In this document: positions 50,320 to 63,600 of the stretch, in pieces
Position numbering within the stretch: the stretch's first letter is position 1
Layout: the number at the start of each line of letters is the position of its first letter
Assembly (NCBI GenBank): GCA_023634235.1
Contig: JAMKCF010000003.1
Location: 21,608,742-21,672,741, forward strand
Length of the DNA: 64,000 bases
Direction: 5' to 3'
From: Pisaster brevispinus
Taxonomy: Eukaryota > Echinodermata > Asteroidea > Forcipulatida > Asteriidae
Translations under genes and position numbers: made by a program
Notes under the pieces: model-generated
What the model saw: the letters and a program-made list of their open reading frames with translations, nothing else
Database searches by the model: none
What the model was told of the DNA's origin: nothing

Positions 50320-52863
50320 GAAAATCTCTTATAACTTAAAAATAGTTTACTTAAAAAACCCCAAGTATTACAAGGTAACTGTCAAAACTCTTGGGTAGTT
50401 CTTGTCAAGCAAAACAATGGTCTATGTTTAACTAATTTTTGTAAAGTAATGCAAAAGTGATATTCAGTTGCAACATTGTATAACAATGCCCCCATTTCTC
50501 AGGAATAGGTGAGTGCATTTCGAACAATTCAACCTAGAAAATGTCAATGAATTGTGTCATAAACAGACAAATAGCTTTGTATAAACAATCAAACAATCGC
50601 ATAAATATTTGTTATCACATTATATTGTATCAATTATTAGTTGTGATCAAGATATCTTGAATATTCTCACTAACTTAACAACTAGGTTAAAAAATATCTT
50701 TCAAAATAACTTTTATACTAAAACGGTATATACTGTTAGGAAACAGAGCAGTCCTGTAATAGACATTCATGTAAGCCTCAAATTGAATGAACTACAATGA
50801 TCTAACAAATAATGTGGCAACATATTTTGCTAAGTGTGATGATATTTTCCCTTTTCAAATTGAATCTGTCTGTTGTTCCTTGTAGATACCACTGCCCTCT
50901 GCAACGGAAATCAGAATCGACTTTGTGGCTACAGCGACGCCGTCGTTTGTCAGGACGACCGAGGCACGTCCGTCTACCATTCTGGTGCACTGTCAACATT
51001 CCGCATCTGTGCAAACCAAGGATTTTTTACCGGGTAAAACTTCGCTCTCAATATCGAATGATTCATGTTCGGGTGGAAAGTTGTTTGGCGGGGTCAGGTT
51101 GTTAATGGCGCCGGCAGCCTTGGGTGGGTTGACTTAGCGGTACCCCCGTTTTGCTTATTGAGTGGTTCGAACGGACAATTAAATGGCAGCCTAGCGTGGA
51201 AACTAAAATTACTCGACTTCTACCCGGCTAGCTGTATACTCATACTCGTGTAGTCCACGATCGATACTTGACTAAAAAAATAACCTGTACTCAAAGTCAT
51301 GTATTCGATACTCGATTGAATGTACTCGATGGACTCGATTTTAAGTACTCGTGGTCAAATCAAGGATTAGAGGGATGGAGCACTGGAATAAAGTAACATT
51401 GAAATTGTCTATGACATATTTATGCTTAAAAGGCCTAGTTATCATAACACATTGACATATCAACATAAGTCAGAAATAATACATGTTTTTATAACTCATT
51501 TTGCAGTATTTTATTTGATAAAGTATTCGTCCCCCAACTTGGAGATCTAAATGCTTGGTACTAGGCCGCTGGAATCGGCTCTCGGATATCAGAATACACG
51601 GAACTAGTATTCATACTCGATGACCAAAGTACTCGTACTCGAGTACTACTCGGTAACCTTAGTACTTGGTAGTACTTGACACCCAACTATAAATTAACTG
51701 TCTACAACACTGCCGTTTTCTTTTCTTTTTTAAATTAGGTTCGGAACACGACACGCGAATTTGTAAACGAAATGGTAATTTTTTTTTTATTGACCTGGTC
51801 GTTTGATTCTGATTAGCAAATTTTTTTTGTGCTAAGCATAATTACAAAAGTACAAAGTGGTCCTCTATTAAAAATTGCCCGGTATCAACAGTACGTGATA
51901 AAACTATCAGACATAAAGAAACTGTTGGAATTCACTGCGCTATTGATAGACCTAGAACGAATTACAAATTACTTAGTACTAATGGACAAATCGCAGAATA
52001 TTTACCCCAAAACCAGCAGTGGGGTGGCACGAGATAATAATTAAAAAGCCATTAATATGCGTCTTGATTCACTCTTCAAACTAGCAAGACAAACTTAGCT
52101 AGCATAAATAATTACCGTTAATTGACGTTTTATACTGGTCATCAATAAGCAAGAATGTCAAATAGACAGTTAGAAACATGCTGTACCTCAGCCATCTTGG
52201 GAGTGACCATTCCAGTCAGTCAGTGTAACCAAACAGAAGCCTCAAAGGCAAAGTGGACTGAGTCTGTCTTGATGGTTAAAAATCGGTACGAGGAATTTAG
52301 ACGTGTTTACTTCAGCGAACTCGATCTTTGTTTTTGTATATCATAAAGATGTGAGCCAACGATGCCTGAAGAGGGAGACATATCAGGAACCAACGTGGAA
52401 GCTATTGTTCTTGGATCTCTGTTTGCTCTTCTACTCCTCTTGGTGATCATCGCTGCCGTGATGCTCTATCTTCGAGAACAAGGGAAACTACCGTCCTTCA
52501 TGAAGCGAACGGCGTAAGTTTCTTTCATCTCAGTGTATGGGCGCTTCTGATGCGCATTATTATTATTTTTTTAAAAGATGTAGTGGTTGAATTGTGAACT
52601 TCTCGCAAAAAGGCAAGTTTTATTAAATATCTTTTAACAACAAGTGCTCACAACTAAACACAAGGAACTCTGTTCATGTTTATGAATAATTGATATTTAT
52701 ATTCATGCAAACTGCTTTGATTGATTGTAAACTTGAATGGCGCATTAATTTGGTTAAAGTAACTAACGTCTTTCTATAACATTTTTTTTTGTACAGAAAA
52801 CCCGCTGAATTGCCAAGTGTTGAGGTGAACTGTATATCCTACTCATTGAAACGTGTTAACTAA
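49176..52863 (+). CDS. Gene 5: class II EGF-like membrane protein, nearly tail-less
   Basis: Exons 49176-49354, 49719-49825, 50886-51033, 52349-52513 and a fused last exon 52797-52863 sum to 666 nt, 221 aa. Ectodomain is as in gene 3. A Glu lies at the start of the membrane helix (NVEAIVLGS). A ~1.0-kb deletion relative to gene 3 joins the middle of exon 5 (PSVEV) to sequence beyond the old tail exon. The donor and tail are lost, but the frame runs on through NCISYSLKRVN to TAA 52861. The cytoplasmic part is therefore ~40 residues with one tyrosine (ISYSL, YxxL-like spacing absent). A polyadenylation signal follows within 180 nt. The exon 2 donor is GTTGGT instead of GTAGGT, so splicing there may be weak. 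It could be a decoy-type receptor or a dying copy. Confidence 0.63.
50125..50138. promoter_or_regulatory. RFX-like site, damaged, gene 5 intron 2
   Basis: GTTGCCATGGTAAA: the final base of the palindrome is changed. Confidence 0.25.
51210..51663. repeat. TACTCG-rich repeat, gene 5 intron 3
   Basis: Near-identical to the gene 3 copy. Confidence 0.35.
52220..52348 (+). pseudogene. EGF-like exon relic, gene 5 intron 3
   Basis: Copy of the relic. The last codon before TAA is Ser (CFCIS) instead of Pro. Confidence 0.5.
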
Positions 52864-53035
52864 TACTCTTGCAAACGTTTATTAACGTTGGCGGCGCATA
52901 TCTTCTTCCAATCAGAAACTTAAACATTACTCTCTAGGGTTACCAACATGTCTACCTGTGCCCGTATAAAACAACATGTACATGTTACCTAACCAGCAGA
53001 GATCAGTGTCACAGCCCCATACAACTACCTTTTTA

Positions 53036-53041
53036 AATAAA
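53036..53041 (+). terminator. Polyadenylation signal, gene 5
   Basis: Same AATAAA block, now only 173 nt after the stop because the tail exon was deleted. The rearranged gene keeps a usable 3' end. Confidence 0.4.
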
Positions 53042-54109
53042 GATTTTCAGCTTTATAAATTAGACGTAGTTGCGACAGCTAAAACACAGTTTGATTCTAA
53101 TCAAAATGTCTAGAACACGAATCATCTTTTAGAAAAATGTTTTTGTACTAAGATTTATACGGCTCATGTAACGTGATTATTATAGTATGTATTTTGCACT
53201 GTATTATTGCGGAATTCAGGCGGATATTCTGTTACAGCTTAATCGTACTATGTACAATGAAAATTAAAGGTACGAGCATAAAGCTGCCCGCCAATTTAAC
53301 AGTTAACCTATTATATCCTTTGTTTGGAATTAAATAATTGTTTTGAGTCTTGTAAATATGACATCATTGGTGCAGCCGGAACACTTTTGTTTATAAATCA
53401 ACATTTATAGTAACACATCTGTATTTTTTTCCATAAGACTTTGATGAGTAAACTTGCAAATGTATTTTTTTTTAACAAACTGTGTTTATTAGAAATATTA
53501 TGAGTTTTTGTAGTCTGTATTTACACAATTTGCGCAACTATTTTTTGAATTTAACTAAGAATTTGAAATGACAGGACACACAAAGAAACTTTGCGCCGTT
53601 TTGCGCTCCTTGGTGATTCCGAACTGGATGCAGTTTTCTAAAGGTTGATTTTATTAATCATTCAGACCATAAACCCATCAGGATGAATGAAATAAGGGCA
53701 AGTTGGTTTTGTGTTGTTCGACTGACACGCGGCCTTGGATAATGTGGCTGCTTTATTGCATCACACACGGACAGTGAGCAGGTTGGCTGCCCTGCACGCT
53801 AAAAGAAAAAACCCAAGTTTGACAAAAAGTCACGTGAAGCCTGCTGTCTGAAGCTACAGAGTACGAATCTGTATTATGGAAGACCCAAACTCGATAGAAA
53901 CTTAAGAAAACAAAGATTTAAACCCCCAGGTGAAAGAATTAGAACATTTTGTATTATTATTTCTACTACATTGCCACATTTTCTTGGTAACAAACCCACA
54001 TGGGAGGTACTGTACATAGCTCTATAGTAGTTTTTCTGAAACGAAAGTTGTTGTGCTGTAGGAATCGTTTAGTAAGAAAAGAACCGGTGTCCTAGGGAGA
54101 ATTGTCCCT

Positions 54110-54241
54110 GGAGATTCTGTCCACCAATTATGGGAAATTAACATGGGCTAAAGGAGGCTAATTCAAAAGTGGGCGCTATCAGAAGAAACTTGTACATAGT
54201 TCGCCGTTTGAGAGACAGAATGTCCAGGGGACAGAATCTCC
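54110..54241. repeat. Small inverted-repeat element downstream of gene 5
   Basis: Copy with both 13-bp arms intact. Confidence 0.4.
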
Positions 54242-54300
54242 TGCCACACCGGCAGTGGTGTTTGATCAGAAGAGGTGACTACGGGCTCGAAAAGCCTTTG

Positions 54301-54465
54301 TCGATTGATTGATTGATCTGTTAATTTGATTGACTAATTTGTTGGTTTGTTAAAATATTGGTTGATTGGTTAATAAGAACGGTTGATTTGGTAGATTCTT
54401 TTTTGATTGATTGATTTGTTGATTGGTTGGGTTGATTTATGGTTTGGTTTCTGTTGATTATCATT
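54301..54465. repeat. TTGATTGA tract downstream of gene 5
   Basis: Aligned copy with small indels. Confidence 0.6.
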
Positions 54466-57400
54466 CAATTCAATCCAATTTCACCGTCACCATTTATTTC
54501 CATATTGCACATTGTACATAAGTAATTCAGAGAAGGTTATAATTGAACAAAGCTGCATGATGTTTAAAGAGCTACTAATAACTATGAGACACGATGAAGC
54601 AGAGGCAAATGGCAGGTGCCGTATTCAAAGACTATATCTTGAAGAGTAATGCCTTTATAAAACAGGATACTTGACTTCTAAAACACAAGTTAAGTTACAA
54701 CAGATCGTACAGGACAGACAGGGGACAGAACACGACAAACAAACAATCAAGCTAACACGACCTAACGAGCTCAGACAGAACAAGGAGGTAAATCATAACG
54801 AGAAACCCACAGAGGCGAAGGATGAAAAGAGAAGAAGCTATACTGTAGATAATTAGATAATAATCATTTAATTGGTTGAATGATTGACTCATTGGGTTAT
54901 TAATTTGTTGCTTGGTTGATTGGTTGAAGTTTGCTGAAGATACCCATATCCACGAGAAATTAGTAAATGTCATTTACAGGAAAAGTTTAACATTAAAAGG
55001 CTTAATATTAAAAATGTTTAATATTAACTGTTTGCATATACAGTTTTTGTCCCTGTCCTAATCTACTCACGCAAAAATTTACTGAAATGTGTGGGTGTGC
55101 AAATTCGTACAAAAACTGTTGTCCAATGCAAAGTTTAAAGTTTAAATTGTACACAATGTATTGACACGGCAACCTTAAAACTACAATTAAATTCATGGGT
55201 ACTGTTTGCTTCAATTCTAGTCTGATGCGTGTTTAGTTCCTTGTATTGGCTCCGCCTCCACTTTGCAAAAAAAAAAAACAGGATTGGAGTTGTTGAAACA
55301 ACAATTTAAACTTTTTCCAGCAAAAAGACGGTGAACATGTCCTTGTACACCACCAGATCAGCCGTTAATGATATGCATCTCTCTATATAGACTTGTGGAC
55401 AAGTGGTTAAATGTTTGTCGCGGTGATAGCGTTAACGGCTCTCTCGTCGAAACTATACTCTCGTAAAAAAACTGCGGGCTCGAGGTGACTACGGACTCGA
55501 AAAGCCTTTGTCGATTTACCAATCCATGACCATATTTTTAAGTGTATATTTTACATGTGAATTGGTGTGTTTATTGGTATCTAGAGAATAGAAATGACCC
55601 ATTTTCTCCAAAAGAAACATTTCCCTTTACTCATGTACCTAGCCTGATCTCACTTCCAAAATAATAACATACCCGAGATTAATATCTGATATATTATTAT
55701 CGCTACTAACATTTGAAAATAGGTAGATTAATAATGCTTGTTTTTCTACCATAAAAAAGAAGAAGATAAATCGGGGACGGCCTTACTTCCCAATCTCTTT
55801 TACAAGACATACCCAGACTGTTTGCCAAAATTTTGTCAAAGGCACATTTCCCCTAAATATTTCCCCTGTCTGTATCACGACATAAACATGCCAGGGTTTC
55901 ATTTTGTTCGATAAGGGGCATGGTGTTCCCTTCCCCACCAACATTGTGTTTTCACTGCGCGCTTCTTCAGAATAAAGTCCTGTTAAGAGTAAGTTGCCAA
56001 CATTTGTATGACACAAACAATGTCATAATTGTCTACTCAATCTTTGGTTTGCACTCGACAAAATTGCAACTGAAATTATTTCTGTTGCAAATGTCTCCAA
56101 AAAATGGTCTTAAACAACACATCAAAAAAGTAGAAATAAGGAAAATGGGGAAATATGCATAACTTGAAAGAGTTCAAATAGGACCCTATGGCCTAAATTT
56201 TTATTAACAATGTATGTAAGCACAGGCCCTGATATTTGTAGAAATGGTTCGTTATCGCACACTATTTGCATGGATACGATCACCGCATATTTCCCAATGC
56301 ACTGTTGAACATAAGAAATTCCAAGCAGGACGTCAATTTCCAAGACGGCCGTCATTTTCCCTCCAAAATCTATTTATCACTTGTCAATAAGATAAGAATC
56401 TGCTACAAATTTACAGCTAAAATAGAAAAAGGATTTCAAAAACTGAAAAAAATTGAATAAAATACCAAATTCTTACCAGGTAAAAGTGTAACTTTTGGTT
56501 TGAATGGCCTTGGCTAGTAATTCTCATCTAAGGTATACATTACAATTTGTTGAATTTACAAAAAACAGAATGTATGTGTTTTTATTCGAACGCTGCAATT
56601 GAATGACTGAGCAGCGGCATAATCTACCCTTGTACTATTTACAAGAGTACATACTATTTTGATTGAATAATCTTTTCATCGAAGGCTTTTGCGAGTCCAA
56701 CCAATCAGATTGTTCTGTCCACTTTTTGACTTGTGTACAAACCGACAAACAGGAGTCCCAAGTCTGTCGCAAGAGGGCGCTTTACAGAGATCACTATCTT
56801 TGAACCAATTTAGCGTTTTCAAATGTAACGCTGGAATTGGCTGGGGAAATACACTTTCTGCAATACCAAAGGACATGGATAGTGCTCAGTAATTTTGTTT
56901 ACAAAAGGACCTTTACAGCTTGTACTTTTAAAATCGAGTCGAAGCACGTCAACACATACTTGTTTTTTAGAGCATAGTTCTGGAGTGAGGTCAATTTGAT
57001 GAACCGAAACGCTAACTGTTTGTTTTGTTTTTTGCAGTCATAAACTAATCGTTCCTTAGATTCAAATGTTTTTGGGTGAAAAACTATCAAAATTAACTTC
57101 GAAGGGGAAACCTTTTAAAAATAGTTATTAACGACTGCAGTGATTCTCGCCAAGTAGGTTTTTAAGACCATTATTTTTTTTACCAATCTTTGACCCCACT
57201 ATTAAATGTAGATTTTCACATGTGGTTTTTATGGTGTGTTTATTGGTACCCAAAGGATGATATGAACCGTTCATTCCAAAGACCAAAATCTGTATTAAAA
57301 TTTAAGCTACCCCTTTAACATTTCCCTTTTCCCATGTAACTAGCCTGATCTCATTTCCAAAAGAATAACATACCCGAGAATAATGCCTGACGTATAAATC

Positions 57401-57526
57401 TTTCTACTCTTTGTCGTACCACAAAACACCTAGCCAAGCAAGGAGCGGCTATACTGAGCGACACCGAACTCGTGACTTGCAGTAAAAACGAACATATAAT
57501 AACACAGTGAACTTCCTGCTATACTG

Positions 57527-57533
57527 TATAAAA
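57527..57533 (+). promoter_or_regulatory. Probable TATA box, gene 6
   Basis: TATAAAA lies 128 nt before the ATG at 57655, aligned with the gene 2 box. Confidence 0.45.
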
Positions 57534-57654
57534 TTGTAATTAGTATTAGACGTAGACTTAGTATACTAACACTTTGGAGCTGGATGCAATTTACTGTACA
57601 ATAAAAAGTAGTTTCAGTGTTTGGTTTCACCGATTTACAATTCAAGTCATTACG

Positions 57655-60600
57655 ATGGCGTGGACGGCACAAGCGGGACTCGGACCAAGGACAGTCGCAC
57701 TAAGTTTGAAAGTGTTCATCGTGATGATGTGTTATGCTCATGAACACATTGGTATTTGTACAGCACAGCAGACGCTTCCAGATACATTGCGGAATTATCT
57801 TCAACAGATGAGGGAACATTTCTGTAGGGGAGGGTAAGACTATGTGTGCCAAGTTTAATATTTGTATGTAAAGAAAGGCTGACTTTCTGATTATGACATC
57901 TAGGCTATAAATTTAGAGACAGTGGTACTTTTTTTTAGAAGGAAGTGGTTGCATTTGACAGTTTCTGTAAGTTTTTTTCTACCAGAAAAGGGACATTGTA
58001 AATAATTTGTGTGTTTGTTTTAATTATCGTGACTAACTAATCAGAAACACTGCAAAAACAGGGGTGTTAAAACTGACACAATATTATAGACAGCAAATAA
58101 AAATTAAATACAAATAACAAAGATTTACACCATGCACGCATACTTATATCGAAGCAGGCATTGTTGTTATATATGACTTTTTAAACAAGAAAATAAAAAG
58201 AGCGGTGACAAGGTCATCAGAGTCAGTTTTATTCATTTCTTACTGTGTTAATATCGCACGTTTAAACATGGTCATGTGATCTCCCCTCGACCAATCAGAA
58301 TGGATAAACTGTCCAAGGTATTTATGAACTATATTTATTGTCCAGACATTTATCCCTCTTTAGAAAGTGTACTAACGAAGTCATCGTAAACTCACGAATA
58401 CATGACCCTATTGGTGTGTTGATTGCATACGAATGTTACAAATTATTCAAGTTACTGTCTATTTAGGACTACAACATGCAACGGTTACTCTGGCAATTGT
58501 GGAAACAACCCAAACTCACTGTGTGCGCAGATTTGCAGAAACGGCTGCCAACATTATAGGTGCCGGACTACGTCACAAGGTAGGTTTATGTGTTGTACCA
58601 ATACACAAATTATAGAGCGTCGAAGGCGCATAGCGAGGGCAACTCAAGCAACTTTTCCCCTACAAATGCATACAATGAACATGGGTATTAGTTAATAACA
58701 AGCATTTGCTTGCTGGAATGGCTTCCATGGTGCCCCTCCCTTCGTATTTCCCAAAATCCTCTGGAGATTTATATGAAACTTTCTAAAACCATTAAAAACT
58801 TTCAACATCGTTTGACCAAAGGTCAAACAAGCGGTTGCCATGGTAACAACTGACTGCCGACAGCAACTTTTTACATGTTATGACTTCAGCAGAATAACGG
58901 GGAAATTCCAAAATTTTACGGTGATCGAAAGCAGCGTTAATAGGTTACGACCAAAAATATGATTGGGCTACATTGTGCAAGCCCTCCCCTGTTAAAGTAA
59001 AAAAGGTTAAAAAAAAGAAAAAAAAAGAAAAGAAAATTCCAATAACTTTTAATAGTTTACCTTTAAAGTAATCAGTACAAGGAAACTGCAAAACTAATGG
59101 GTTGTTCGTATAAAGTAAACAATAGTCAAAATAATTATTATTATCAAGTCATGCAAAGTTGACCTTCATCTGTGATTCTTACAATTTATTTGTCAAGAAA
59201 AGGCAAGACCATTTCTAACAATTCATTCTGGAGCAGATCCATAAAATATCAAAAGCTAAGTAAAAGCTTCCTGCAAACTATTTAACAACACACATATCGG
59301 ATAAATATTTGCGTACACATTATATCTTTTCAAATATTAATTGCGGTCAAAATATCTTAATTATACTCAATAACTTAACAAATAGGTACAATTAATAAAT
59401 GTTTGGTGTCTCCTCCGGGCCACCATAATTTACTTTCAGAATAACTTTTTGTTTTACTAAAACAGCATACTGTTATAGAAAAATATATTCTGCAATAGAC
59501 ATTCATGTAAACCTCAGAATCAAACCATGATGATCTAATTATGTGGCAACGTATTTTTATAAGAGTGTTTTTTTTCCTCTTTCAAATTGAATTTGTCTGT
59601 TATTCCTTGTAGATTCCATTCCCCTCTGCAACGGAACTCAGACTCAGTTTTGTGACTACAGCGACGCCGTCGTTTGTCAGGACGACCGAGGCACGTGCGT
59701 GTACCGTTCTGATACACCGTCATCATTCTGCATCTGTGCAAACCAAAGGATGTCTTATTCTGGGTAAAACTTCGCTCTCAATATTGAATGATTCTGGTTT
59801 GGGTGGAAAATTGTTGGGTGGATTCAGGTTGTTAATGACGTTGGCAGCGTTGGGTGGGGTGACTTAACGGTACCCCTGTTTTGCTTACTGAGTGGTTCGA
59901 GCGGACAATAAAAAGGCAGCATAGCCTGGAAACGAAATTTATATTTGACATGTTGTTGTATGAACTGTTTGACAGTGCTGTAGTATTTGTACTCGGTACT
60001 TGTTCTCGATTACTACTAGGCTAGCTAAATACTCATACTCGGAGTCCATAATCGATACTTGACTGAAAAATAACCTGTACTCAAAGTCATGTATTCGATA
60101 CTCGATTGAATGTACTCGATGGACTCGATTTTAAGAACTCGTGGTCAAATCAAGGATTAGAGGGATGGAGCACTGGAATAAAGTAACATTGAAATTGTCT
60201 ATGACATATTTATGCTTAAAAGGCCTAGTTATCAAAACACATTGACATATCAACATAAGTCAGAAAACAATACATGTTTTTATAACTCATTTCGCAGTAT
60301 ATTATTTTATAAAGTAAATTCCCAAACTCGGAAATCTAAATGCTAATTTCGAGTATCTGATATCCGAGTGCCGAGTCCAGCAGCCGAGTACCAATTACCC
60401 ATACTCGATGGCCAAAGTACTCGGACTCGAGTACTACTCGGCCACCCTAGTCTCGGCAGGACTTGACACTCGACTAAACAATTCCTGACTACAACATCCT
60501 GTTTTATTATTGGAGTAAAATCGGTGTGGAACACGACACGTGAATCTTTGAACGAAGTGTTAAATATTCTTCAATTTGACTTGGTCATTGATTCTGATGA

Positions 60601-63600
60601 GCAAATTTTTGTTTCTGTGCTAAGCGATTTAATTACAAAGTGGTTCTCTATGAAACACCGCCCGGTATCAACAGTACTTTCAGACATAAAGAAACTGTTG
60701 GATTTCTCTGCGGTATTAATAAGACCTAAGATACATTATTAAAATGCTTAGCAGTAACGGGAAAAGTCGCAGAATATTTACTTGAAAATTTGCACCGAGG
60801 TGGTATCAATTAATGTGTTGATTCACTCTTCAAACTAGCAAGACAAACTAGCTTAACTAACAATGATTGAAGTTTTATACCGAGCACCAATAAACAAGAA
60901 TGTCCAACAGTAAAAACCATGCTGTACCTCAGCCATCTTGGGATTGACCAACACTCCTGTTAGTCAGTGTAACCAAACAAGAACCCTATGTGGCAAAGTG
61001 GATGGACTCTATTATGATGCTTGCAAAAACGGTATGAGAATTTTAGACGTGTACTCCAGTTAACACAATGTTTGTTTTTGTTTATCATAAAGATGTGAGC
61101 CACCAGTGTCCACAGACTCCTCTACGAGGATACCTACGGAGGCAGAAACACCAAGAACCACCATTACAGCACAACACACCACGGCCCAAGCAGCTACAGC
61201 ACGAGCCACTGCAGCACAAGCCACTACAATACAGGCCACTTCAGTACAAGCCACTGCAGGAGAAGGCTGTACACCAAAAGCCACTGCAACACAAATCACC
61301 AAAGTACAGGGCACAACAACACAAGGAAGAACAACGCACGTTGCCCCTACCAACCAACCGATCAACAACGGAACCAACGTGGCAGCTATTGTTCTTGGGT
61401 CTCTGTTTGCTCTTCTACTCCTCTTGGTGATCATTGCTGCCGTGATGCTCTATCTTCGCAGACAGGGAAGACTACCGTCTGTCTTGAAGCGAACGGCGTA
61501 AGTTTCTTTGACAATGTCTTTCACCTTTTGTTTGCCACGGACTTAAAGGTCAACGAAAGTGGTCTGGAATTGGAAGTGTCTGTTTTCTGAAAGAAAGTTC
61601 GAAAACAAGAACAGCCGGAAGAAAACATAGTCATCTTGCTCGACTGCAATTTTGATCCACAATTCAAAAGCACACTAATAAAAAGTTTCAAGGAACTGTT
61701 AAACCTCTGAATTTTATTCTGAACACTTTTTCGAAATGAATGAAAGATGAATGAACTAGAAGACAGGCAAACCCACGGCCACGATCAATGTTGGCTCCTT
61801 TTATTGCGCAGTCTGTGCTCCACCTGGGGTGCTGAGTAGTATACTCAATATTATTATTCATTACGCCAATACGTCAACTATAATGCATTAATACAAGAAA
61901 CTTTTAAACTGTCCGTTTCTAAATGACAAAATGGAATAGTTACAGAAAAGCAGGATAAACTATTGAAGTCATAGGACAAGACAAACCCATTCTAGAATGG
62001 CCAGGATAAAAACAAAAGTGAACCTGGCCAATGTGATACGACAGCCTATTAACCCAATCGTTGGAAAGGTACGGTCCTAAACAAATAAATCAAAAGAATA
62101 ACAACATTGGGCGGGGGACGATGCACCTTGGTCGAAATGTAGTTCTGAATTAGGTGCCTAGCACTGAACTGTTATCAACAAAAGTGTAACGACACAGCTC
62201 CTTAAGTATTACATTTAATTAATTAATTGTTTTTACTTTGCTTGAAAAAGGAACCCTGCTGAACTGTCAAGCGTTTCATTGGAAGCAAGGAGTAAGTAAT
62301 ATTGATCTAACTCACACCATCTTACGGATGGGAATTGTGGAGTCCTGTTATTTTTCTTCTATTATTCCTTTTTCTAAAGAATTCTCTGCGGGGTACCACT
62401 ATACCGAAGAAAAATCTTGTGGGGTAGCATTGTTCTATTGTTAAAAGTACCCTGTCCAGGTTGAAAAAAGAAGGGTGCTCCGTAAGCCCACCTTATGGAT
62501 CTGGTGTGTAGGGTCCTGCCATTGCTGTTCTATTATTCCCTTTTCTGTAGAAATTCTCTGCGGAGTACCACTATAACAAAGAAAACCTTGTGGCGTAGCA
62601 TTGTTTCATTGTTAAAAGTACCCTGTAAGGATAGGCGTGGGAAGGGGCACACCCACACACACATAATAACAATGTTGTTTAATATTTATTTCATAAAGGT
62701 TTCATTTGAGTCAGTCGTGGTAAAGTGCACTGGTTGTGGCAGACAGTAAACAATCACCAAAACTAGTGGTGCTGTCAAAGTCAACATCTTTAAAACAAGA
62801 TAATTCTTTCTCAATATTTAAAATAGATGCCACTAGGTCAAAGTTATCTGAACCACCGGTACCCGGCAGTAGCATGGAGTATTCGTACGCATATGACCAC
62901 CGACCAGCGAAGACTGGTGCAAAGGAAGATTCAGATCAGGATGACCACACCTACTACTCTGTTGGTGAGGGTGGTTACAGGGAGGGGAACCAACGGTATG
63001 TCCAAGAAGGGCAAAGGAAGATAATAGCTACCAAGGAACTTGACACATCTACGGACGATGCCCAAGACCATGCATACCTTGTGCTCAACAGGAACGATGA
63101 GGATGATGAGGTGGGAAATAAAACTGGGGGAGGACACGCGGATAAGGTCGAAGTGACTGACTCAACTACAGGGTTCAAATCGAAGGAGGCCAACGATGAA
63201 GATTACACTCCATTGGTACCCACTGGAATTTCAAAGACTCTTAGTGAACAATCTGGGAAAGAGGTTGCTGTGTCACCCACTTCGGCCAATGAAGGCGATG
63301 TGACGTCCCCGATCGAGTTACCAACCGAGGGTCTTTCCAATGGAGATGACGGTACATACTTTCCACTAATCCAAACCACAGTCCCGAAGTCCCCTGTGAA
63401 GCAGTCTGGATACGAAGATGCAAAGATACACACTTCAGAAAGTCATGACGCAACCTCGCCGACAGATGCACAGTCCACAAGTTGTGACGATGACACTTAC
63501 ACCCCATTGGTCCAAACCGCGGATTCGAAATCCCCAAAGGAACACTCCGGTTACGAGGCAGCAATAATCTCCAACCCAGGTTTGGCTGCCGACGGTGATG

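Larger units (their letters stand above)
52864..57654. other. Spacer between genes 5 and 6
   Basis: Starts just past the tail-exon deletion. Gene 0/3-type to ~55.2 kb, then the diverged type found before gene 2. No gene is seen. Confidence 0.5.

Noticed and set aside
61068..61430. 120-codon +1 frame over the gene 6 stalk (HKPLQYRPLQ...)
   Set aside because: Out of frame with the transmembrane helix; a by-product of the minisatellite.
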